From Clostridium tertium (GTDB taxonomy: Bacteria; Bacillota; Clostridia; Clostridiales; Clostridiaceae), in assembly GCF_017873245.1 (NCBI RefSeq), contig NZ_JAGGJY010000008.1, positions 62,001 to 126,000 of the forward strand: a stretch of DNA of 64,000 bases, written 5' to 3'. The number at the start of each line of letters is the position of its first letter. Position 1 is the stretch's first letter. Shown one piece after another: positions 16,920 to 23,869 of the stretch. The position numbers and the translations under genes were made by a program. Below the pieces are notes generated by a model that was given only the letters and a program-made list of their open reading frames with translations, had not been told where the DNA came from and searched no databases.

Positions 16920-17756
16920 ATGCCTTATTTTGAGAAAAAGCCTATTAAGCGCAGTCAATTAAGATTATTTTTAGGACAAACCTACTACAAAATGAAAAAA
17001 TATTTTTATTGGAGGTTTTCTAAAAATATATATAGTAAAAATATTCATAAAGAAGATTTAGATCATGTAATTTTCACTCACAGTACACCTCTTTATAGAA
17101 AGTTAAGAAATGTTGACATGTATTTGCAACGCAATAAAGTTGATAATTTAAGATTAGCAATAAAAAAGCTGGATGGTGTTACTATTATGCCTGGTGAATA
17201 CTTTTCTTACTGGAAACTAATAGGCAAGCCTACTTATAGAAAAGGTTATAAAGATGGGGTAGTTCTTTGCCCTAATGGTGATTTTAAACCTGGTGTTGGT
17301 GGGGGATTATGCCAATTATCTAATTTAATTTATTGGATTACGTTACATACTCCTCTAACTGTTACTGAACGATATAGGCATAGTCATGATGTTTTTCCTG
17401 ATGTAAATAGGACACAACCTTTTGGCTCTGGTGCTACATGCTTTTTTAATTATTTGGACTTAGAGATTAAAAATACTACAAATAAGCCTTATCAGCTTAA
17501 ATTATATCTTACAAATGAGAAGCTTGTAGGTGAGTGGCGTTCAATTGAAAAATGTAATTATAGATATGAAATTTATGAAAAAGAACATTCAATAGCTCCT
17601 GGATTTTATGGCCATTATATTAGAAATAATGTAATACATAGAAAAGTTTTTAATATTTTTGGTGAAGAAATTAATGATGAGTATGTTGCTGAAAATCATG
17701 CATTTATGATGTACCAACCATACTTAGACAATGGGAAAGTACCAATTGATAATTGA
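16920..17756 (+). CDS. VanW-family protein
   Basis: I choose the ATG at 16920 (278 residues), which has TTAGGAGC 7 bases upstream. The protein contains the VanW core, with the conserved GGGLCQLSNLIYW block near residues 139-151 and RYRHSHDVFPD after it. No signal peptide or membrane segment is evident. VanW proteins occur in VanB-type vancomycin clusters but also widely in Firmicutes outside resistance loci, and their biochemical role is unclear. No van genes are nearby, so this is not evidence of resistance. The last codons lie in a GATAAT repeat, which may have replaced the original C-terminus. Confidence 0.8.
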   Translation: MPYFEKKPIKRSQLRLFLGQTYYKMKKYFYWRFSKNIYSKNIHKEDLDHVIFTHSTPLYRKLRNVDMYLQRNKVDNLRLAIKKLDGVTIMPGEYFSYWKLIGKPTYRKGYKDGVVLCPNGDFKPGVGGGLCQLSNLIYWITLHTPLTVTERYRHSHDVFPDVNRTQPFGSGATCFFNYLDLEIKNTTNKPYQLKLYLTNEKLVGEWRSIEKCNYRYEIYEKEHSIAPGFYGHYIRNNVIHRKVFNIFGEEINDEYVAENHAFMMYQPYLDNGKVPIDN

Positions 17757-17957
17757 TAATTTGTGTGAAAACTCAGGGAGCTTTATATTTAATGAAAGAA
17801 TGAAAAAATGAAAGAATTTTGGAATAAACTTCTACGGAGTTCAGAAAAATTTTATTTTCTTATAATTTAGCTATGCTAAATTATTTCCTTAATTCTTTCA
17901 CTTTATATTTAATACTGTAGTATTAAATTAAATTTTCATTCTTTCATTTTTTTCATT
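17744..17957 (+). repeat. Composite hairpin repeat, copy 1
   Basis: The region begins with GATAAT repeats overlapping the VanW stop, then a spacer, then AATGAAAGAATGAAAAAATG (from 17791). Three hairpins follow: AAACTTC at 17826 with a weak partner, TAATTTAGC/GCTAAATTA (17863-17883), and ATTTAATACT/AGTATTAAAT (17907-17928). It ends in the inverted counterpart of the first block, CATTCTTTCATTTTTTTCAT. It stops exactly at the oleate hydratase stop codon. The same modules in the same order recur at 26492-26692 on the other strand. Confidence 0.85.
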
Positions 17958-19694
17958 TTAGCTATATGATTTTTTTAATGCTTTTAATAAAATTTTTGGA
18001 TCCTTCTTATAAGGTGTTACTGGAATTACTTTTTTATTTTTCACATTTAATAATGTATAAACCGCTATTCTTGCCGCACGTACTGAGTATTCTTCAGTAA
18101 ATACCATGTCTTCTGGAATTTCAACAAATTGACTTATCATCGCAAAGTTAGTTGAACCTTCTGGTACTACATTAGGTCTATCAGTCATTTTACGTGGTTG
18201 GAATTGTGCATCAATGTATGGCATCATACATGGAATTACATTTACTACAGTTTCCATTATTTCATCTATTTTATCTTCAAAATGTAAGTGATGTAAAAGT
18301 TCAATTAATAATTCTTCACCAGTACATTCTCTCATAGGTTTCTTTACATAATCTCCAATTTTATCTGTGTAAAGTCCATATCCCCAGAATATTGTTGTAT
18401 CCATTGGTTGATTTTTAAAATGTGGTTGCGCTGCTACAACTATGCTCATTAACCAATTAGAATCTTTAAATGTCATTAATGCTCCACTACCTGGTACATT
18501 ACCTGAAAATTGTTCTATAAGTTTTAATAATTTATTCCCTTTACATGTTACGGTAAAACTTTCCCAATTAGTTTCATCTGGATGCCCAAAGAATGGTTCT
18601 GGATTTCCAAGTCCCGGCTTTTTCTTAGCAATCTTTGACCAGAGTTCTCCTGAAATTGGTTTATCTGGGTTATATTCAGGAGCTGTTTTAAAATCTCCTA
18701 ATGTTGCACTATCAGTCATGCAAGCATTAGTCATTATACAAATATCCCCATCATTTAATTCAATTATTTTTTCTCCATCTTCATCTTCTATATGCATTGC
18801 TGTTACTGTTATACCTTCACCTGGTTTAAAATCTAAATCTGTAACAGTTGCATTTATACTGAAATCAACACCAAACCCATCTAAATAAGCTTTTAATGGA
18901 AGTATAACTGATTCATATTGATTATATTGAGTACGTGTTACACCTTCTAATGTTTCAATACGTGAAAATTCAAATATCATACGTTCCATATAGCGCTTAA
19001 ACTCAAACAAGCTAGACCATTTTTGGAATGCAAATGTTGTTTGCCACATATACCAGAAGTTTGTTGTAAAGAAATGCGGTGTATCCTTAAACCAATCTTC
19101 AATTGTTAAATCATCTAATTTTTCTTCCGGAGTAATCATTAATTTTCCAAGTGCCATACGATCTGTATTATTAAATCCCATGCTTTCTACATCTTGTATA
19201 ACGCCATATTTATCAATCAAACGTGCTTGTGCATGTGTTGGATGTAAATGGTCAAAGTTCAATATTTCTTCTGTAACACTCATACCTGGCATTTCTAATG
19301 ATGGTACACTTCTTAATAGTTCCCAAAAGTTTTCATATGTTTCTTCATTTAACATTCTTCCACCACGGCATACAAATCCGTTTATAAGATCTCCAGCTCC
19401 ATCATTGCTTCCACCTAATATATGCATTCCTTCTATTATATGAATGTTTTCACCTTTAAAATTACAATCCCTTACTAGATATGCAGCTCCTGCTAAAGAT
19501 GCTAAACCACCACCAACAAAATATACTTGTCTTTCATTATTTTCATTAAAATTTTGAGTGAATGTTACAAATGATGCTTCTTTTTCTTCACCTTTCTTCA
19601 TCTTCTTTGCTGCCAAAGTAGCAACTGCTGCTGCTCCTGCAATAGCTCCAACTGCTAATAATGGATTTATATTACCTTTTGACTTCTTACCCAT
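17958..19694 (-). CDS. ohyA: Oleate hydratase
   Basis: This 578-residue FAD protein of the myosin-cross-reactive-antigen family adds water to the cis-9 double bond of oleate, giving 10-hydroxystearate. The FAD-binding loop GGGLASLAG is at 61-69 with E88 closing the fold. The family block RGGRMLNEETYENFWELL (110-127) contains the acidic pair E117/E118 expected near the active site. An N-terminal extension has a hydrophobic alanine/glycine segment (about 11-29) followed by lysines, which could anchor the enzyme at the membrane. A GAGGGA ribosome site precedes the ATG. It is probably used to detoxify host unsaturated fatty acids. Confidence 0.94.
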   Translation of the reverse strand: MGKKSKGNINPLLAVGAIAGAAAVATLAAKKMKKGEEKEASFVTFTQNFNENNERQVYFVGGGLASLAGAAYLVRDCNFKGENIHIIEGMHILGGSNDGAGDLINGFVCRGGRMLNEETYENFWELLRSVPSLEMPGMSVTEEILNFDHLHPTHAQARLIDKYGVIQDVESMGFNNTDRMALGKLMITPEEKLDDLTIEDWFKDTPHFFTTNFWYMWQTTFAFQKWSSLFEFKRYMERMIFEFSRIETLEGVTRTQYNQYESVILPLKAYLDGFGVDFSINATVTDLDFKPGEGITVTAMHIEDEDGEKIIELNDGDICIMTNACMTDSATLGDFKTAPEYNPDKPISGELWSKIAKKKPGLGNPEPFFGHPDETNWESFTVTCKGNKLLKLIEQFSGNVPGSGALMTFKDSNWLMSIVVAAQPHFKNQPMDTTIFWGYGLYTDKIGDYVKKPMRECTGEELLIELLHHLHFEDKIDEIMETVVNVIPCMMPYIDAQFQPRKMTDRPNVVPEGSTNFAMISQFVEIPEDMVFTEEYSVRAARIAVYTLLNVKNKKVIPVTPYKKDPKILLKALKKSYS

Positions 19695-19769
19695 AAATAT
19701 CCCTCAACTTTCTTTATATATTATTTGTCTATCTAATTAGTATTATAGTTTACCCAAATAATAAAGTAT

Positions 19770-19795
19770 TTAGACAATATTTATCATGTGTCTAA
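19770..19795. promoter_or_regulatory. Inverted repeat upstream of oleate hydratase
   Basis: TTAGACA (19770-19776) and TGTCTAA (19789-19795) form perfect 7-base arms 12 bases apart, about 80-100 bases before the ohyA ATG. A further TGTCTA lies nearer the gene. A TATAAT (minus strand) near 19745 could be the -10. The layout suggests a dimeric repressor site. No regulator gene is adjacent. Confidence 0.4.
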
Positions 19796-19999
19796 TTTTA
19801 TTTATTTTTTATAATTTATACATCTATTCTTAACATTTTGTTCACACATTTAAACATTATAATCTTTTTCCTAAAAGGCTAGTCTTTTATTTTTCTAAAG
19901 AGGCTCGCGTTTCGTTATCCCCTTTTAAATCATTGATTTTACTTGCTTAAAGATGTTTTAAAACTTAAACAGAAATTTTTATCTATTATATATATGCGC
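19796..19999. other. Intergenic stretch between ohyA and the trx operon
   Basis: About 200 bases of AT-rich sequence have no convincing gene or RNA on either strand. With the operator region on one side and the terminator on the other, the whole ohyA-trxB gap is 391 bases. Confidence 0.4.
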
Positions 20000-20034
20000 A
20001 AAAAAGGAAGCTCAAATTAGAACTTCCCTTTTTT
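20000..20034 (-). terminator. Terminator of the trxA-trxB operon
   Basis: AAAAAAGGAAG (20000-20010) pairs with CTTCCCTTTTTT (20023-20034) with one bulge. On the minus strand it ends in a run of six T. It lies about 50 bases after the trxB stop. Confidence 0.75.
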
Positions 20035-20085
20035 ATTAGCTAATGTCAAAACCTATTTTGATATAGCTTCACTTTAATTTACTTT

Positions 20086-20943
20086 TTAAATTTTATCTAA
20101 ATATTGAACAGCACTAAGGGCAGCTATATTACCTTCCCCTGCAGATTTTATATATTGGTATGGCTTACCTACACAATCACCAGCTGCAAAGCATCCTGGT
20201 ATATTTGTCTTCATAAGTCTATCAACAAAGATATGATTTTCTTCTATTTTTAAACCTGGAACTAGCTGTCCTGGTGATATTGAATCTTTTAATAGAAAAA
20301 CTGCATCTGTTTCTATTTCAGTATTCTTTAGGATCAATTTATTTACCTTTAATTCACCAACTATTTCTTGCGGCTTATCTTCTACTACTTTTATATTATT
20401 TCTTAAATTATAATTACCTTTATACATAGGAACATAATACACTTCTCCAGCTAACTCTGAAACATAATTTGCTTCTTCCTCGGCTTCCTTGTTATGGCCT
20501 ATTATGGTTACTACTTTACCTTTGTATAATGGTGCATCACAAGTTGCACAATATCCTACACCCTTACCTAAGTATTCCTCTTCACCCTTTATAGGTCTTG
20601 TATATTCTATTCCTGTTGCTAAAATAACAGATTTTGCTTCAAAAGTTTTATCATTTGCCATTAAAGCAAAATACTTCCCCATTGCATAAATACTATTAAT
20701 TCTTTCTTCTGTTATTTCTATATCCATAGCCTGTAGATGCTCTTGAAACCTTTCCTTAACACCTTCTCCTGTTATTCCATAAAAGCCCAAATAGTTATTA
20801 ATCTTAGGTGCTTTAACAAGCTTATTAGTTAGATTCTTATTTCCAAAGATAATGAATTTCTTATTCCTTATCTTTGCATTTAAGGCTGCTGATAAACCAG
20901 CTGGACCACTACCTACTATTGCAATATCATATCTTTCGCTCAC
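20086..20943 (-). CDS. trxB: Thioredoxin reductase-like flavoprotein, probably ferredoxin-dependent type
   Basis: This 285-residue FAD protein reduces thioredoxin. It has GSGPAG at 11-16, the redox pair C132 and C135 in YCATCDAPLY, and the C-terminal FAD motif AAGDCVGKP. In the second nucleotide domain the usual GxGxxA loop reads IIGHNKEAEEEA, and the NADPH-specific HRRxxxR motif is absent (YYVPMYKGNY instead). This resembles clostridial ferredoxin-dependent thioredoxin reductase (FFTR), which lacks pyridine-nucleotide binding. The start is a GTG with an AGAGGT ribosome site, 17 bases after trxA. Confidence 0.88.
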   Translation of the reverse strand: MSERYDIAIVGSGPAGLSAALNAKIRNKKFIIFGNKNLTNKLVKAPKINNYLGFYGITGEGVKERFQEHLQAMDIEITEERINSIYAMGKYFALMANDKTFEAKSVILATGIEYTRPIKGEEEYLGKGVGYCATCDAPLYKGKVVTIIGHNKEAEEEANYVSELAGEVYYVPMYKGNYNLRNNIKVVEDKPQEIVGELKVNKLILKNTEIETDAVFLLKDSISPGQLVPGLKIEENHIFVDRLMKTNIPGCFAAGDCVGKPYQYIKSAGEGNIAALSAVQYLDKI

Positions 20944-20960
20944 TTTTCTACCTCTTTATT

Positions 20961-21275
20961 TTATAGATGTTTAACTACAGCTTCTTTTAAAGAATCCTTC
21001 GGCATAAAACCAACTAAAGTTTCTACTGGAGCACCATTCTTAAATATCATTAAAGTTGGAATACTTGCTATTTGATATTTATTAGCTATATTTGGATTTT
21101 CATCTACATCAATTTTTACAAATCTTGCATTATTTACTTCATTAGACACTTCCTCTAATACAGGAGCAATCATTTTACAAGGACCACACCAAGTTGCCCA
21201 AAAGTCTACTAATACAACTCCTTCATGTTTTAGTACTACTTCATTAAAGTCTGTTTCTGATACATGTTGAACCAT
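20961..21275 (-). CDS. trxA: Thioredoxin
   Basis: This 104-residue thioredoxin has the classical WCGPC active site with C30 and C33, the buried D24, and the cis-proline in ASIPTLMIF. It reduces protein disulfides in the cytosol and is recharged by the adjacent TrxB. The ATG follows an AGGAGG site. It is the first gene of the pair and lies behind a palindromic operator. Confidence 0.96.
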   Translation of the reverse strand: MVQHVSETDFNEVVLKHEGVVLVDFWATWCGPCKMIAPVLEEVSNEVNNARFVKIDVDENPNIANKYQIASIPTLMIFKNGAPVETLVGFMPKDSLKEAVVKHL

Positions 21276-21293
21276 ATAAATTTACCTCCTAAC

Positions 21294-21310
21294 ATACCCC
21301 TTAGGGGTAT
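21294..21310. promoter_or_regulatory. CsoR/CstR-type operator in the trxA leader
   Basis: ATACCCCTTAGGGGTAT is a perfect 7-3-7 palindrome. It matches the TACCC...GGGTA form of operators bound by the CsoR family (copper-sensing CsoR, persulfide-sensing CstR). It lies just after the expected start point, where bound repressor would block transcription. The regulator gene is not in this window. Confidence 0.65.
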
Positions 21311-21321
21311 CCTTTGTATTT

Positions 21322-21350
21322 ATTTTACACAATTATTTATTTATAGTCAA
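21322..21350 (-). promoter_or_regulatory. trxA-trxB promoter
   Basis: On the minus strand TTGACT (21350-21345) and TAAAAT (21327-21322) are separated by 17 bases, each 5 of 6 to consensus. Transcription should begin near 21315, just upstream of the palindrome. Confidence 0.75.
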
Positions 21351-21407
21351 TAGATTATAGGGTTAATTTTACCTTTTTATTCTTCCCAATAAAAACTCTT
21401 TTATTTA

Positions 21408-23120
21408 CTATTTTTTTAAATGTAAAAATTGAGATTCATATAATTCTTTATATAATCCTTCTTTCTTTAATAAAACTTCATGACTTCCCTTTTCTTCAAT
21501 TCCTTTATCAGTTAACACTAAAATTTCATCTGCATTTTTTATTGTTGACAATCTATGAGCTACAACTATAGTAGTCCTTCCTGCACACAATTCTTCTAAA
21601 GATTTTTGTATCATATATTCTGTTGTATTATCTAATGCTGATGTTGCTTCGTCTAAAATTAATATAGGTGGATTTTTTAAGAATACCCTTGCAATTGAAA
21701 TTCTTTGTTTTTGACCACCTGAAAGTTTTACCCCTCTTTCTCCTATATAAGTATCATATCCTTCTGGTAATGACATAATAAATTCATGTATATTCGCGCT
21801 TTTAGCTGCTACTACCACTTCTTCATCAGTAGCATCATGCTTTCCATATAATATATTATCTTTTATTGTTCCAGTAAATAAGAATACATCTTGTTGCACT
21901 ATTCCTATATTTCTTCTTAAAGACTCTAATGTAGCATCATATATACTTATATTATCAATAGTTATATCTCCTTCTGTTACATCATAAAATCTAGGAATTA
22001 AATTACAAAAAGTTGTTTTACCACCACCTGATGGTCCTACTAATGCAAGCATTTTTCCTTGTTCTATATCTAGATCTATTCCTTCTAAAATACTCTTTTC
22101 ATCATAACTAAAATGAACATTTTCAAATTTTATATGACCTTTAATATTCTTTAATTCTAAACTTCCATCATCTTCAATCTTTTCATCTATTATAGATATA
22201 AATCTCTTAAATCCAGTCATTCCATTTTGATATTGCTCCATAAAGTTAACTAGCTTCTTAATTGGTTGTGTGAATAGCTTTATATATAGTAGATAAGCAA
22301 AGAAATCTCCTAAATTTATTATATCGAAATATGTGAATATACCACCTGCTATTAATACTACATAATCTAATATATCTATTCCAAAGCCAACTCCTGCAAA
22401 ATATTCAGCCATAACCTTATAAGCTCTTGATCTAGCATTCTTAAATTTGTTATTACCTTTTTCAAACTTATCTATTTCATGATCATGCGATACAAAAGCC
22501 TTTGTTATTCTTATACCAGAAAGAGAGTTTTCTAAATTTGAATTTACTGCCGATGTCTCTATTCTAGTTTCCATAAAAGCATTCATCATTTTATTTTTTT
22601 GCTTCCAAGTAAATAACACAATAAAAGGTATAAAGGCAAATATAATAAGAGTTAATGGTATATTAATTGTACATAATACAGTAAATGAACCAATTAACAT
22701 AACAAGAGAAATAAACAAGTCCTCAGGTCCATGGTGAGCAAGCTCTGATACTTCCATAAGGTCATTTATCATTCTGCTCATTAAGTCCCCAGTTCTATTA
22801 TTATCAAAATATGAGTTAGGTAGTTTTTGTAGATGTAAAAACATGTCCTTTCTCATATCCCCTTGCATATGCACCCCCATAACATGTCCATAATATTGCA
22901 TGAAATAACCACAAGCTGCTTTTATTAAATATATGATTAATAAAGTAACTCCGAATACTACTAGCATTCTTATATTTTTATTTGGAATGCTATCATTGAC
23001 TAAAGTTCTTGTCATCATAGGATAAACAAGATCACATGCTGCTGCAATAAATGCTGCAAACATATCTAAAAAGAATAGTTTTTTGTATGACTTATAGTAA
23101 CTAATAAATCTCTTTACCAT
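21408..23120 (-). CDS. ABC exporter half-transporter (fused membrane and ATPase domains)
   Basis: This 570-residue protein has six membrane helices (about 15-290) and a C-terminal ATPase domain. Walker A GPSGGGKTT is at 362-370, the signature LSGGQ at 466-470, Walker B ends in D490 E491, and the switch histidine is H522. It should act as a homodimer, since no partner gene is adjacent. The family is MsbA/LmrA-like, and substrate cannot be told from sequence. A Fur box overlaps its promoter, which suggests a link with iron. Confidence 0.92.
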   Translation of the reverse strand: MVKRFISYYKSYKKLFFLDMFAAFIAAACDLVYPMMTRTLVNDSIPNKNIRMLVVFGVTLLIIYLIKAACGYFMQYYGHVMGVHMQGDMRKDMFLHLQKLPNSYFDNNRTGDLMSRMINDLMEVSELAHHGPEDLFISLVMLIGSFTVLCTINIPLTLIIFAFIPFIVLFTWKQKNKMMNAFMETRIETSAVNSNLENSLSGIRITKAFVSHDHEIDKFEKGNNKFKNARSRAYKVMAEYFAGVGFGIDILDYVVLIAGGIFTYFDIINLGDFFAYLLYIKLFTQPIKKLVNFMEQYQNGMTGFKRFISIIDEKIEDDGSLELKNIKGHIKFENVHFSYDEKSILEGIDLDIEQGKMLALVGPSGGGKTTFCNLIPRFYDVTEGDITIDNISIYDATLESLRRNIGIVQQDVFLFTGTIKDNILYGKHDATDEEVVVAAKSANIHEFIMSLPEGYDTYIGERGVKLSGGQKQRISIARVFLKNPPILILDEATSALDNTTEYMIQKSLEELCAGRTTIVVAHRLSTIKNADEILVLTDKGIEEKGSHEVLLKKEGLYKELYESQFLHLKK

Positions 23121-23165
23121 AAATAACCTCCTTCTATTACTACATTATATTTTTGTTATTATTTA

Positions 23166-23194
23166 ATAATAGCCTTATTGATAATAATTTTCAA
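23166..23194 (-). promoter_or_regulatory. Promoter of the ABC exporter with overlapping Fur box
   Basis: On the minus strand TTGAAA (23194-23189) and TATTAT (23171-23166) are 17 bases apart. The plus-strand 15-mer at 23179-23193, TGATAATAATTTTCA, matches the 7-1-7 Fur consensus at 14 of 15 positions and covers the -35. It differs by one base from the box before feoA in this window. Confidence 0.65.
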
Positions 23195-23294
23195 GGAATC
23201 TTTATTATTTTGAAATAATTTACCTATTATTAAAGATGCTGATATATTCTATTTATAAATATAACCATTTTTAATAATCTATTTTATGTTATTC

Positions 23295-23717
23295 CTATCT
23301 ATATATATCAACTATTAGTCCTTGAATTTCATCTATAGAAGCAGCTATATTTAAATTATCTCCTTCACCCTTTAAAAGAGATTTAGTAATCTCTTCAAGT
23401 TTTTGATCTATAGTATCTATTGTTATGAAGTATTGTGTTTGCCAAAAGCTTATATCTTTTTTAGTATCATACATAAACTTTAAAATAGACTCTAAATATT
23501 CTTTTATTAACTTCTTATAAGCTATGACATCACCATATGTTTTAGTAATTACTAATCTATTTCCCTTTTTATGTATTTCTTCAATCATTTGATTTAATTG
23601 TTCTTCAGATTTTCTTTCTTTAGCTTGATTAAAACTTTGTGAAAAATCTTTTTTCTCTGATACTACTCTTCTATCTTGCTTAACTGGACTTTTTCTATTT
23701 ATTCTACCTATCTCCAT
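23295..23717 (-). CDS. YaaR-family (DUF327) protein
   Basis: I prefer the ATG at 23717 (140 residues), which has AAAGGGTG 6 bases upstream. The protein is a soluble, charged, helical protein with the DUF327 pattern: a basic, disordered N-terminus, then TKTYGDVIAYKKLIKEYLE and FMYDTKK in the middle. In Bacillus yaaR lies near DNA-replication genes; its function is not established. Its neighbours here give no further clue. Confidence 0.75.
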   Translation of the reverse strand: MEIGRINRKSPVKQDRRVVSEKKDFSQSFNQAKERKSEEQLNQMIEEIHKKGNRLVITKTYGDVIAYKKLIKEYLESILKFMYDTKKDISFWQTQYFITIDTIDQKLEEITKSLLKGEGDNLNIAASIDEIQGLIVDIYR

Positions 23718-23869
23718 AATCGTCACCCTTTCTCTATAAGATATTATATCATCAAAAAATATTTTTCTCTCACTTTTTTTTCCATGTATTAATATTAATA
23801 AAAGTAAATATGCTATACTTATATAAGAAATTTATTTTTACAAATTTTAGAAAGTTTGGAGGTATTTAA

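Noticed and set aside
16920..17756. VanW gene as evidence of vancomycin resistance
   Set aside because: No vanH, ligase, vanX or two-component genes are nearby; VanW domains are widespread in Firmicutes without resistance.
18442..18888. 148-codon open frame opposite oleate hydratase
   Set aside because: No ribosome site and no recognisable family; oleate hydratase covers the whole region with conserved motifs.
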